DNA of 39,856 nt from Caldilineaceae bacterium (lineage in GTDB: Bacteria > Chloroflexota > Anaerolineae > Caldilineales > Caldilineaceae): assembly GCA_018003515.1 (NCBI GenBank), contig JAGNDO010000047.1, positions 1-39,856 of the forward strand. Reading direction: 5' to 3'. Positions 25,214-32,848 of this stretch are shown piece after piece. A model generated the notes under the pieces. The model did not search any database, had not been told where the DNA came from, and worked only from the letters and a program-made list of their open reading frames with translations. How positions within the stretch are numbered: position 1 is the first letter of the stretch; each line of letters opens with the position of its first letter. A program made the position numbers and the translations under genes.

Positions 25214-25761
25214 TGGCAAAGACACTAACCCTGATCCTGGGGGGCGCCCGTAGCGGCAAGAGTACCCATGGGGAGCAACTAGCCGCCGCCCACGGGGGAA
25301 CCATCCTCTACGTGGCCACAGCCCAGGCCTGGGACGACGAAATGACCCAGCGCATCGCCGCCCACCGTGCCCAGCGCCCAGCCGATTGGCGCACGCTTGA
25401 GGCCCCCACGGGCGTGGGGGAGGCCATTATCCAGGCCCTGGCAGCGGGACCGGCGGATCTGGTGTTGTTGGACTGCCTGACCCTGTTGACCAGCAACGTG
25501 ATCCTGGCCCTGCCCGACCCGATCACCACGGCGGGGGCAGAGGCGGCCATTGCCAAAGAGGTGAACGATCTGTGCGCCGCCTATGCGGCCGGCTCGGCGT
25601 CGTGGATCATCGTCTCCAACGAAGTGGGGCTGGGCATCGTGCCCGAATATCCCTTGGGTCGTCACTATCGAGACGCCTTGGGCCGGGCCAATCAACGCCT
25701 GGCCGCGGTCGCAGATCAGGTCCTTTTTATGGTGGCCGGTCTGCCCATGACGGTGAAATAG
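25213..25761 (+). CDS. cobU: Adenosylcobinamide kinase/adenosylcobinamide-phosphate guanylyltransferase CobU
   Basis: The 182-residue product has the P-loop LGGARSGKS near the N terminus, [20 protein letters not shown] with the region holding the GMP-accepting His, [11 protein letters not shown] and the conserved [11 protein letters not shown]. It phosphorylates adenosylcobinamide and activates it with GTP to adenosylcobinamide-GDP, the substrate of CobS. Its ATG overlaps the preceding stop codon by one base (TGATG). A MITE-like repeat element follows before ecfT. Confidence 0.97.
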   Translation: MAKTLTLILGGARSGKSTHGEQLAAAHGGTILYVATAQAWDDEMTQRIAAHRAQRPADWRTLEAPTGVGEAIIQALAAGPADLVLLDCLTLLTSNVILALPDPITTAGAEAAIAKEVNDLCAAYAAGSASWIIVSNEVGLGIVPEYPLGRHYRDALGRANQRLAAVADQVLFMVAGLPMTVK

Positions 25762-25796
25762 GGCGAGGCCCGTCGCAAAATGGTTCTGGATGTCCA

Positions 25797-26128
25797 TGCT
25801 CTAGCCGGGTCCGTGACCCGGCGGGGGCACCGCAGAAAATCCTGAGAAGTACCCGCCGGGTCACGGACCCATAGGCATCAAGCTAAGGGATCAGGGTGGA
25901 CCAAAGCGCTGGAAATGAGCTGGGCAATCCCGGAAAGGGCCGGTTCTTCTTGTGTTCATGCAGTAGTTTTGGCCCATTCCGGGATTGGCGGGGAGATCTC
26001 GTCCATTCCGGGAATGGGCCAAAACTACTTACTCTACCTCAGATCGTCCGGCCCATTCCCGGAATGCTCTGTTTTTGAGCGCAAATCCCTTAGCTTGATG
26101 CCTATGGGTCCGTGACCCGGCTAGAGCA
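25797..26128. mobile_element. MITE-like composite palindromic element within the cobalamin operon
   Basis: Terminal 14-bp inverted repeats TGCTCTAGCCGGGT (25797-25810) and ACCCGGCTAGAGCA (26115-26128) are exact. Inside, a 36-bp sequence at 25856-25891 is repeated as a perfect reverse complement at 26085-26120. The middle contains copy 2 of the CATTCCGGGAATGGGCC element. No credible open frame is present. No target-site duplication is obvious. Confidence 0.75.
26010..26073. repeat. Palindromic repeat element, copy 2 (CATTCCGGGAATGGGCC arms)
   Basis: The same 17-base arms as the element at 18924-18986 occur here around a loop of similar length but different sequence. A degenerate extra arm (TTTTGGCCCATTCCGGGATT) precedes it at about 25968-25987. 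It is nested within the 25797-26128 element. Confidence 0.88.
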
Positions 26129-26191
26129 GCATTTTACGGAGTAATTCGCGCCGACACGTAATAGATCTTCATTTTGAACCACGGACAAACT

Positions 26192-27349
26192 ATGAAATCT
26201 CAACCAGCCAAACCAACTGAGCGCACCGCCTTTCATCCCACAGCCTGGCTGATGTGGATTGGCGCGGCCGCCTTGCCCGCCATGCTGACCCGCAACCCCC
26301 TCTATTTGATCTTGATCGGGGTGGCCGTGGGCATGGTCTATGCCGGGCTGCCGGGCCGCCGCTCTCCCCTGGCCGCAAGCTGGCTGGGATTGGTCAAACT
26401 GGGCGCGTTTCTCACCCTCTTCGCCGTGCCCATGAACGCGCTCACCGTCCACAGCGGACGGCTAGTGCTTTTCACCCTGCCCGCCACCTGGCCGGTGATC
26501 GGCGGCCCCATCACCGGGGAAGCCGTACTCTTTGGCCTCAGCACCAGCATCAGCCTGACCGTGATTTTGCTGATCTTCGCCACCCTCAACGTGGCCCTGG
26601 ACCAGAGTACGCTCCTCCGTCTGGCCCCCCCCTTCTTGGTGGAGGCCGGGGTGATCGTGGCCATCGCCGTGGGCTTCATCCCCCAAATGGTGCGCAGCTT
26701 CCACGACATCCGCGAGGCCCAAACCCTGCGCGGCCATCGCTTTGACGGCGGACGCCTCGACGGCCTGCGCCAACTCGCCCCTCTCTTCGTCGCCCTCCTC
26801 ACCACCGGCCTGGAGCGCAGCATCACCCTGGCCGAGTCCATGGAGAGCCGAGGCTTTGGGGGAAATCGGGCGGAGATCCCGGCGGGTCACAAACTGTGGG
26901 GCCAAGCGGCCGTCCTGACCAGCATGGGCGGGCTGGCCGTCGGCCTCTTCCTGGCCCAATATCGTCCCGCCTGGGCACCCGGCGCGTGGACATTGATCGC
27001 CCTCTCTGTGGGCGGGTTGGCGGTGATCTTGTGGCGGCAGGGGCAACAAGCCCAGCGTTCTAGCTACAATCGCCAAATCTGGCGGCAGCGGGACAGTTGG
27101 CTCGCCGCCAGCGCCGCCCTCATCCTGGGGCTGACCGTGCTGGGCCGCCTGTGGCAGCCGGATCTCTTTGTCTATTATCCCTATCCCCCCGGCTCCCCCT
27201 GGCCCGACTTCAACCTGGCCGTGGGCGCAAGTCTGCTGCTGATCTCCGCCCCGGTCTGGCTCCTGCCAGGGCGGACCGCACCGGCTCACCGCACCGTGAT
27301 AGACGAGCGCATGGCCTCCGCCACCGCGCCCTCTCTTGGCATGGATTAG
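26192..27349 (+). CDS. ecfT: ECF transporter transmembrane component EcfT, long form
   Basis: ATG 26192 gives 385 residues. The N-terminal half is a typical EcfT: several membrane helices followed by the two cytoplasmic coupling motifs, AQTLRGHRFDG and AESMESRGFGG, whose Arg-Gly cores contact the two ATPase subunits. Most EcfT proteins are about 250-270 residues; here three more hydrophobic segments follow (GGLAVGLFLAQ, SLLLISAPVWLL and others). The gene is in the same operon direction as the B12 salvage genes but separated from cobU by a repeat element. Together with the downstream ATPase fusion and S component it forms a complete ECF importer, probably for cobamides or cobinamide. Confidence 0.88.
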   Translation: MKSQPAKPTERTAFHPTAWLMWIGAAALPAMLTRNPLYLILIGVAVGMVYAGLPGRRSPLAASWLGLVKLGAFLTLFAVPMNALTVHSGRLVLFTLPATWPVIGGPITGEAVLFGLSTSISLTVILLIFATLNVALDQSTLLRLAPPFLVEAGVIVAIAVGFIPQMVRSFHDIREAQTLRGHRFDGGRLDGLRQLAPLFVALLTTGLERSITLAESMESRGFGGNRAEIPAGHKLWGQAAVLTSMGGLAVGLFLAQYRPAWAPGAWTLIALSVGGLAVILWRQGQQAQRSSYNRQIWRQRDSWLAASAALILGLTVLGRLWQPDLFVYYPYPPGSPWPDFNLAVGASLLLISAPVWLLPGRTAPAHRTVIDERMASATAPSLGMD

Positions 27350-27389
27350 GTCAACAACCCCTACGCGTGCAAAGGAAATGGTAAAACGT

Positions 27390-27821
27390 ATGGCCCTTTT
27401 CGACAGCATCAAAAAACTATTCGGCGGCCCGTCCCCGGCCCCCACACCCGTCCGCCGCCCCACCCCGCCGCCCATGATGGACGATGAGCCGGAGCCGGTA
27501 GTGCCCGAAGTCAGCGTGCCGGATCTGCTGGCCGAAATTCAGGCCGGGGGCACGCCCACCATCTTGGATATCCGAGAGATTGTCGAATGGAACCAGGTGC
27601 GGGTGCCGGGGGTCAAGCATATCCCTATGAACACGATCCCGCAGCACCTGGACGAACTGGACCGCACCGCGGACCTGGTGATCATGTGCGCCCATGGCAA
27701 CCGATCCTATAGCGTAACCGCCTGGCTCAACGACCAAGGCTTCACCGCCCGTAACCTCAAAGGCGGCATCACCATGTGGAACATCCGCGGCGGCACCGTC
27801 GAAACCGGCAAGCCATCCTAA
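27390..27821 (+). CDS. Rhodanese-domain protein
   Basis: ATG 27390 gives 143 residues beginning MALFDSIKKLFGG; an ATG at 27378 is also in frame, but the AAAGGA there lies almost against it. A Pro-rich linker leads to a single rhodanese domain (about 45-143) with ILDIREIVEW, HIPMNTIP and the active-site loop MCAHGNRSY, whose Cys could carry a persulfide. It is likely cytoplasmic and handles sulfane sulfur or redox chemistry. It sits between EcfT and the ECF ATPase. No link between rhodaneses and cobalamin uptake is established, so its role here is unknown. Confidence 0.87.
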   Translation: MALFDSIKKLFGGPSPAPTPVRRPTPPPMMDDEPEPVVPEVSVPDLLAEIQAGGTPTILDIREIVEWNQVRVPGVKHIPMNTIPQHLDELDRTADLVIMCAHGNRSYSVTAWLNDQGFTARNLKGGITMWNIRGGTVETGKPS

Positions 27822-27823
27822 AA

Positions 27824-27891
27824 AATCTCTCAATCTCTCAATCGCCCAATCTCGCAGAAGTGAGATTGGGCGATTGAGAGATTGGGAGATT
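27824..27891. repeat. Inverted repeat of TCAATCTC-type units before the ECF ATPase gene
   Basis: 30-base arms at 27824-27853 and 27862-27891 match as reverse complements with one mismatch around an 8-base loop. The right arm ends at the GGAG that serves as ribosome-binding site of the ATPase gene. Related units follow the S-component gene at about 30401-30487. Confidence 0.92.
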
Positions 27892-27902
27892 GGAGTAGCA
27901 CC

Positions 27903-29579
27903 ATGATTCGTTTTGATCACTTTACCTATTCCTATCCCGACACCACCCAGCCCATTTTGGACGACCTCTGCCTTTCCATCCACGAGGGGGAGTTTGTGCT
28001 GGTCGTCGGGCCGTCCGGCGCGGGGAAGAGTACTTTTCTGCGGGCCTTGAACGGGCTGGTTCCCCACTTCCACGGCGGACAGGTGGCTGGCCGGGTGCGC
28101 GTGGCCGGCCTGGATCCCCTCACTCTTGGCCCCCGGGGCATGGCGGAGCGGGTGGGGTTTGTCTTCCAAGACCCGGAGAGCCAATTTGTGGTGGACACGG
28201 TGGAGGACGAACTGGTCTTCGCCATGGAGAACTTCGCCGTCCCCCTGGTCACCATGCGCAAGCGGGTGGAGGAGGTGCTGGACCAGCTCAACATCGCCCA
28301 CCTGCGCGACCGGCGCATCAGCACCCTCTCTGGCGGCGAGAAACAGCGGGTGGCCATCGCCGCCGTCCTTACCTTGCAGCCCAAAGTCCTGGTCTTGGAT
28401 GAGCCGACCAGCCAGCTCGATCCCCAGGCCGCGGAAGAGGTCCTGATCGCCCTGCGCCAGCTCAACGAAGACCTGGGCCTCACGGTGATCTGCGCCGAGC
28501 ACCGTTTGGAGCGGGTGGTCCAATACGCCGACCGCATCCTTTATTTTCCTTGCGTGGGCATGCCCCCTCTTTTGGACGACCCCGCCACGGTCCTGGCCCA
28601 AATCCCCCTCACCCCACCCCTGATCACCCTGGCCAAAACCCTTGGCTGGCAGCCCCTGCCCTTGACGATCAAGGAGGGGCGGCGCTTTGTGCGGGCGAAT
28701 GGCGAATGGCGAATGGCGGATGGCGAGGTGGGAGAAGATGAAGAGGCGAGAATGCAGCCATTGGTCATGCCTCATTCCCAAGTCTCCCCGCCCCTTACCC
28801 CTCGCCATTCGCCATTCGCCATTCTCACCCGCGTCTGGCACGCCTATGGCAATCACGAGACCGTGCGCAATGTGGATTTGGCCGTGCGGCCTGGGGAGAT
28901 TTTGGCCGTGATGGGGCGCAACGGCAGCGGCAAAACCACCCTGCTCAAGCTGTTGAGCGGGCTGCTCAAACCCACCCAGGGCGAGGTAAGCGTGGCCGGG
29001 TTGGACACCCGCACGGCCAAAATCCAAGAGGTGATCCGTCACATCGGCTACGTGCCCCAACAGCCGGCCTCCCTGCTTTTCAGCGAGACCGTGGCGGACG
29101 AGGTGGCCTTCACCCGGCACAGCCGGGGTCTGCCCGCGGACCCCGCCGGGGATCTGGCCCTCCTGCACACCTTGGGCATCGACTTCTTGGCCAACCGCCA
29201 CCCCCGGGATCTGTCCGCAGGGGAGCAGCAGCGGGTGGCCCTGGCCGCCATCCTCGTGGCCGAACCGGCCATTTTGCTCTTGGACGAGCCGACCCGGGGG
29301 CTGGACTATCCCAACAAAGAGCGCCTGCGGGGCTTCCTGCGCACCCAGCGGGACGCTGGGCGGGCCGTGGTCATGGTCACCCACGATGTGGAGTTGGTGG
29401 CCGAGATCGCCGACCGGGTGGCCTTGCTGGCTGACGGCGAGGTGATTCTGGACGGCCCCATACGGGAGGTGTTGGCCGATTCCCTGGTCTTCGCACCCCA
29501 GATCCACAAGCTGTATCGGGACAAGGCCATGATGACCGTGGGGGATGTGTTGAATCGAGTATCGAGTATCGAACAATGA
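27903..29579 (+). CDS. Fused double ATPase of an ECF transporter (EcfA-EcfA')
   Basis: ATG 27903 gives 558 residues with two complete ABC ATPase domains. Domain 1 has Walker A GPSGAGKST, signature LSGGEKQRVAI and Walker B VLVLDEPTSQLD. Domain 2 has GRNGSGKTT, LSAGEQQRVAL and ILLLDEPTRGLD. Such fusions replace the separate EcfA1 and EcfA2 subunits. The linker (about residues 262-309) is encoded by a heptamer inverted repeat and reads [11 protein letters not shown]...TPRHSPFAIL, unlike any conserved linker. Domain 1 pairs with a typical ECF core starting IRFDHFTYSYPD. It overlaps the S-component gene by 4 bases (ATGA), so the two are translated together. Confidence 0.95.
   Translation: MIRFDHFTYSYPDTTQPILDDLCLSIHEGEFVLVVGPSGAGKSTFLRALNGLVPHFHGGQVAGRVRVAGLDPLTLGPRGMAERVGFVFQDPESQFVVDTVEDELVFAMENFAVPLVTMRKRVEEVLDQLNIAHLRDRRISTLSGGEKQRVAIAAVLTLQPKVLVLDEPTSQLDPQAAEEVLIALRQLNEDLGLTVICAEHRLERVVQYADRILYFPCVGMPPLLDDPATVLAQIPLTPPLITLAKTLGWQPLPLTIKEGRRFVRANGEWRMADGEVGEDEEARMQPLVMPHSQVSPPLTPRHSPFAILTRVWHAYGNHETVRNVDLAVRPGEILAVMGRNGSGKTTLLKLLSGLLKPTQGEVSVAGLDTRTAKIQEVIRHIGYVPQQPASLLFSETVADEVAFTRHSRGLPADPAGDLALLHTLGIDFLANRHPRDLSAGEQQRVALAAILVAEPAILLLDEPTRGLDYPNKERLRGFLRTQRDAGRAVVMVTHDVELVAEIADRVALLADGEVILDGPIREVLADSLVFAPQIHKLYRDKAMMTVGDVLNRVSSIEQ
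28695..28824. repeat. Heptamer inverted repeat inside the ECF ATPase coding sequence
   Basis: GCGAATG/GAATGGC units at 28695-28733 are matched by CGCCATTC units at about 28791-28824, both translated in frame. They encode the variable linker between the two ABC domains without breaking the frame. Confidence 0.92.
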
Positions 29580-29625
29580 GCGCGCAAAGCCCCAATCCCC
29601 AATCCCCAATCCCGAATCCCCAATC
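29563..29625. repeat. ATCGAGT and CCCCAAT tandem heptamers at the ATPase/S-component junction
   Basis: ATCGAGT units (29563-29575) precede the overlapping start/stop codons, and five CCCCAAT-type heptamers (one CCCGAAT) follow from about 29589. Both are translated: the first in the ATPase C terminus, the second in the S-component N terminus. Confidence 0.88.
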
Positions 29626-30412
29626 CCTGCTCCGTATTGCCACCCTGCTCGTCGCCTCCGCCGTGGGGGTGTTGGCCTTTCTCTACCCCTTCTTTACCCA
29701 AAATTTGGCCCAAGCCGACGATGCCCAAGGGGTCGGCCACAGCCAGGATGCCCCCCTGATCTTCGCCCTGCTCACGATTCTTTTGCTCGTCACCGTGATC
29801 AGCAGCCTGAGCAGCGGCCAGCTTAATAGCAAACTGATCGCCGTCCTGGGCATCCTGGCCGCGGTGAGCGCGGTGCTGCGGCTGGTGCCGGGGCCGGGGG
29901 GCTTCAGCGCCATCTTCTTTCTGCCCATCTTGGCCGGCTATGTCTATGGGCCGACCTTTGGCTTCCTCTTGGGCAGCCTGGGCCTGGCCGCCAGCGCGTT
30001 GATCGGGGCTGGGATCGGGCCGTGGCTGCCATTTCAGATGTTTGCGGCGGGCTGGGTGGGGCTGCTGTCCGGCGGATTGGGCATGATCTTGCCCATGCGG
30101 TGGGTGGGGACAAAGGGCGAAGTGGCACTGTTGGCCGTCTGGGGGATGGTGCTGGGGCTGGGCTTTGGGGCGGTGATGAATCTGTGGTTTTGGCCGTTTA
30201 TCGTCGGGGGGCAGCAGAGCGCCCTCAATTGGCAGCCGGGCCTCTCGGCGCTGGAGACCGTGCGCCGCTATGCCCTCTTCTACGCCGTCACCTCCGCCTG
30301 GTGGGATGTGGGCCGGGCTGTGGGCAACGCCGCGCTCATCGTCCTGCTGGGTTGGCCCGTCCTGCGCGTCCTGCGCCGCTTCCGGGCCAAGTTTCGGTTT
30401 GAGATTGAGTGA
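29576..30412 (+). CDS. ECF transporter S component, predicted cobamide/cobinamide-specific
   Basis: The 278-residue product starts at ATG 29576 in an ATGA overlap. Residues about 3-17 (AQSPNPQSPIPNPQS) are encoded by tandem CCCCAAT heptamers and precede the first helix. The core has about seven hydrophobic segments with GPGGFSAIFFLPILAGYVYGP and FGFLLGSLGLAASALIGAGIGPWLP, typical of S components that bind substrate in the membrane and toggle against EcfT. Substrate is not readable from sequence; the riboswitch and the surrounding salvage genes point to a corrinoid. The last residues (RFEIE) run into another repeat. Confidence 0.85.
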   Translation: MSAQSPNPQSPIPNPQSLLRIATLLVASAVGVLAFLYPFFTQNLAQADDAQGVGHSQDAPLIFALLTILLLVTVISSLSSGQLNSKLIAVLGILAAVSAVLRLVPGPGGFSAIFFLPILAGYVYGPTFGFLLGSLGLAASALIGAGIGPWLPFQMFAAGWVGLLSGGLGMILPMRWVGTKGEVALLAVWGMVLGLGFGAVMNLWFWPFIVGGQQSALNWQPGLSALETVRRYALFYAVTSAWWDVGRAVGNAALIVLLGWPVLRVLRRFRAKFRFEIE

Positions 30413-30490
30413 TTAAGAGATTGAGAGATTGGGAGATTGGGAGATTGGGAGATTCTGCCGCGTTAATCTCTCAATCTCCCAATCTCAAAA
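30401..30490. repeat. Inverted repeat of GGGAGATT units after the S-component gene
   Basis: Tandem GGGAGATT/GAGAGATT units (about 30413-30454) are followed by TAATCTCTCAATCTCCCAATC (about 30464-30485), giving a long hairpin. It begins within the last codons of the S-component gene and could end transcription of both converging genes. Confidence 0.85.
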
Positions 30491-30533
30491 CTGAACGGAT
30501 TATTTACCCGTCAGTCTCCGTTGTATTCTGACC

Positions 30534-31805
30534 CTACTGCATTTCTGCGCCGTGGATACTGAGAATCGCCATCTCTTCGCTCTCGGCAATCGTGAAGCCA
30601 CTGTCGCTGTGTTCAAGGGTGACTTTGGTTGCGGTCCACACGCCAGCTTCGCCCTGGGTCAGCGCACCGAGCAAGCCAATAGATGGGTCGCCACAGGTGT
30701 AGTTTAGACGCTCGCCCTCAAATGCCAGGGTTGCACCCTCGCCAGCAAAGGCACATTGGGTGCCATCGGCCAAGGTGATCTCTGCCGCCAAAAAGGTCAT
30801 TTCTTGCGACGCGTCCAGCACAAAACCGTTGTCCGCTCGATTGATGGTGGCGACCTCAACCGTCAACATGCCAGCGCTTTCCTGAGTGATGTCGCCGAGC
30901 AATCCGGTGAAGGGCAGCTCGTCCATTGAGGAACAGGTATAGTTGAGCCGTTTGGCGTCGAAGGCCAGTGTCGCCCCTGTGCCAGCGAACAGGCATTCGT
31001 GGCCGTCCGGCAGTGTGATGGTTGCGGTCGCACTCTGATCAACAGGGTTGGCTGCCTCTTCCCCCATCGCCTCTGCGCCCATGAAGGTCAACTGACCAGC
31101 AGCATAGGTGATGGTCAGCATGTTGCGGTCAATGGCGTAGTCACCAATCGAGGAGAGGGCATCCATATAGCCCTGCTCAACCGTCATGGCGGGTTCAGGA
31201 CAGGCCATGCGTGTGAGGGCAATGGGGGACAGGGTAAGCTGGCTCCCGTCAGTGGTATAGCTCGTGGTGTAGCGATTGCATCCACTATCTCCACTTAGCT
31301 GGCCATCGGCAAACAGGGCGGTCACTTCGGTCTCTTTGGGCGAGAAGGGCGTCATGCTTTCGGCCCCAAAAGCCACCAGCTTCCACTCCGTATTTTCGAG
31401 GGGCAGCGCTTCCCCGGTGTACGCGGGTGCCTGATTCACGATTTCGAGCAATGTGTAGGCCAGGGATGAGCCGTCCGCGGGCGGGTTTTCCACCTCTGTT
31501 CGCAGAACCCGTAGTTCGTATTCATAGCCGGGCACAAAGATAAAGCCGTCGATTCCTTGGTAGAACAGTTGGGTCTCCCCATCCTCACCAAACCGGACCT
31601 GTAGACATTCCATGGGCGCAACGCCAACGCACTCGATCTTCTCTGCGGCTACGAACAGGGTTAGTTCTTCGCTCGTCTTCTCGGTTTGTGGCACTGTCGT
31701 GGCCACTGGATCACTGATGTTAGGTGCAACAGGCACACAGGCACTTACAATCATCCCCATGACTACCAAAATGATCCAGATTAAATTCTTTCTGCTGAAG
31801 GTCAT
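30534..31805 (-). CDS. Lipoprotein with DUF4377-like, META and duplicated C-terminal domains
   Basis: The 423-residue product starts at ATG 31805 with AGGAAG upstream. Signal peptide and lipobox VSAC (Cys23) anchor it outside the membrane. Residues about 50-120 (IECVGVAPMECLQVRF, IDGFIFVPGYEYELRVL) look like DUF4377. Residues about 135-245 are a META/HslJ domain (LENTEWKLVAFG, ADGQLSGDSGCNRYTTSY, ALTRMACPEP). Two similar units follow (about 260-340 and 342-415), each with a TLPDG/TLADG, C-FAG-GATLAF and RLNYTC pattern. META proteins are linked to stress and motility in enteric bacteria; the role here is unknown. The gene converges on the ECF operon. Confidence 0.85.
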   Translation of the reverse strand: MTFSRKNLIWIILVVMGMIVSACVPVAPNISDPVATTVPQTEKTSEELTLFVAAEKIECVGVAPMECLQVRFGEDGETQLFYQGIDGFIFVPGYEYELRVLRTEVENPPADGSSLAYTLLEIVNQAPAYTGEALPLENTEWKLVAFGAESMTPFSPKETEVTALFADGQLSGDSGCNRYTTSYTTDGSQLTLSPIALTRMACPEPAMTVEQGYMDALSSIGDYAIDRNMLTITYAAGQLTFMGAEAMGEEAANPVDQSATATITLPDGHECLFAGTGATLAFDAKRLNYTCSSMDELPFTGLLGDITQESAGMLTVEVATINRADNGFVLDASQEMTFLAAEITLADGTQCAFAGEGATLAFEGERLNYTCGDPSIGLLGALTQGEAGVWTATKVTLEHSDSGFTIAESEEMAILSIHGAEMQ

Positions 31806-32096
31806 CTCTACTTCCTTTCCTCTCTTTTCTTTGGATTGATTTTTGTGATCTTCTCTGCATTGCGCACCATGCAGAGCCTTAATGACGGACTAACCGAGGC
31901 TTTTGTTCCAGCAGCGTTAGTTTTTAGTGCGCTGAAAACCGTCATCTTGGCCTTGGGCATGGGTGCGCATTCCAGGAAAGAGCCATCCGATCATTGGCTT
32001 GGAAACGCGCTTGGCTCTTTCCCGAAATACGGATCAGTACCTCATTTTGAGTGTTTCCAAAGAAATTCACCCCTCACCCTTTCACCCCTTCAGCTC
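31806..32096. other. Intergenic region between the META and haem-binding genes
   Basis: No gene is apparent. GGAAAGAGCCA near 31974 is matched by TGGCTCTTTCC near 32020, an inverted pair, and TTCACCCC-type octamers lie near 32067-32092 just beyond the stop of the haem-binding gene. These resemble the other small repeat elements of the window. Confidence 0.5.
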
Positions 32097-32549
32097 TCAC
32101 TTGTTCGCCAACGTCTTCGTCAGCCCGTCGATCAGGGCGGTCTGTTGATCCACGGTCAGCTTGGCCTCTGGGTGCATGAGCAGGAAGTCCCAGGGGGGCA
32201 TCTCGCCGTCGGTGATGACCTCCTTGATCTCATCGGCCTCCAGCCGCCGGGTGGTGGCAATCCAGTCGGAGAAGTTCAGCTTTGTGCGGCCCTCACGAGT
32301 GTGGTTGCCCACCAAGAAAGAGACCGGGGGGACGTAGCTATACCAGGGCCACTCGGTCAAGTTGCTGTGGCAGTCGCCGCAGGCGGTCATGGCCAACTGC
32401 TCGGTGGCGGGGCTGTCCCAGTTGGGGGTGGAGACCACGGGCGGGTTGTTGCCGACCAGGGGGATGGAGGCCAGGCCAGTGACGACAAGAAAGACCGCAA
32501 CCAGGATGAGCAGGGTGCGTTTCCAGTGCTTGACAAGTTTCTTCAACAT
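32097..32549 (-). CDS. Membrane-anchored haem-binding-domain protein (CxxCH)
   Basis: ATG 32549 is chosen because AGGA lies 8-9 bases upstream; ATG 32567 has none. The 150-residue product has an N-terminal membrane helix (about 12-28) and an extracytoplasmic domain with one CGDCH motif (57-61), followed by NLTEWPWYSYVPPVSFLV and ITDGEMPPW. This is the Haem_bd (DUF1924-like) cytochrome layout, with Met in GEMPP a possible second axial ligand. It probably carries a covalently attached haem and transfers electrons at the cell surface. No partner oxidase is nearby. Confidence 0.88.
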   Translation of the reverse strand: MLKKLVKHWKRTLLILVAVFLVVTGLASIPLVGNNPPVVSTPNWDSPATEQLAMTACGDCHSNLTEWPWYSYVPPVSFLVGNHTREGRTKLNFSDWIATTRRLEADEIKEVITDGEMPPWDFLLMHPEAKLTVDQQTALIDGLTKTLANK

Positions 32550-32732
32550 TCTTTTTTCCTGTTTCATGTGACAGTAAATTGGTTGGACAGCAGACAGTGA
32601 AGAGGATTGGTTCCTATTATATCCGAAGATTGGCGACCTGGGGTTAACCACCAGGGATCACTTGGTTAAGCCAAGATTAAAAGGGCTGGTCAGATCATTC
32701 GGGTGTGTCCAAAATATGCTATGGGCAAAGGT

Positions 32733-32805
32733 AGGGGTTTGGATCGGCGGCGGACAAAATCTTGCCGATGCAAGAAGATTCTGTCCGCCGCCCACCCAAA
32801 CCCCT
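32733..32805. repeat. Inverted repeat with 31-base arms
   Basis: The arms at 32733-32763 (beginning AGGGGTTTGG) and 32775-32805 (ending CCAAACCCCT) are near-complete reverse complements around an 11-base loop. It lies between the lipoprotein and haem-binding genes and could act as a minus-strand terminator, although no T-run is obvious. Confidence 0.85.
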
Positions 32806-32848
32806 GCGGCCATCGACCCACTCTTTTGAACAAAATTGTAGACCTGGG

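Noticed and set aside
25896..26115. Short open frames inside the composite palindrome after cobU
   Set aside because: They are formed by the inverted repeats, lack start signals and contain no domain, so no transposase or cargo gene is called.
32097..32651. Longer N terminus for the haem-binding protein
   Set aside because: The extra residues precede two possible ATGs; only ATG 32549 has a ribosome-binding site at proper spacing and puts the membrane helix at the N terminus.
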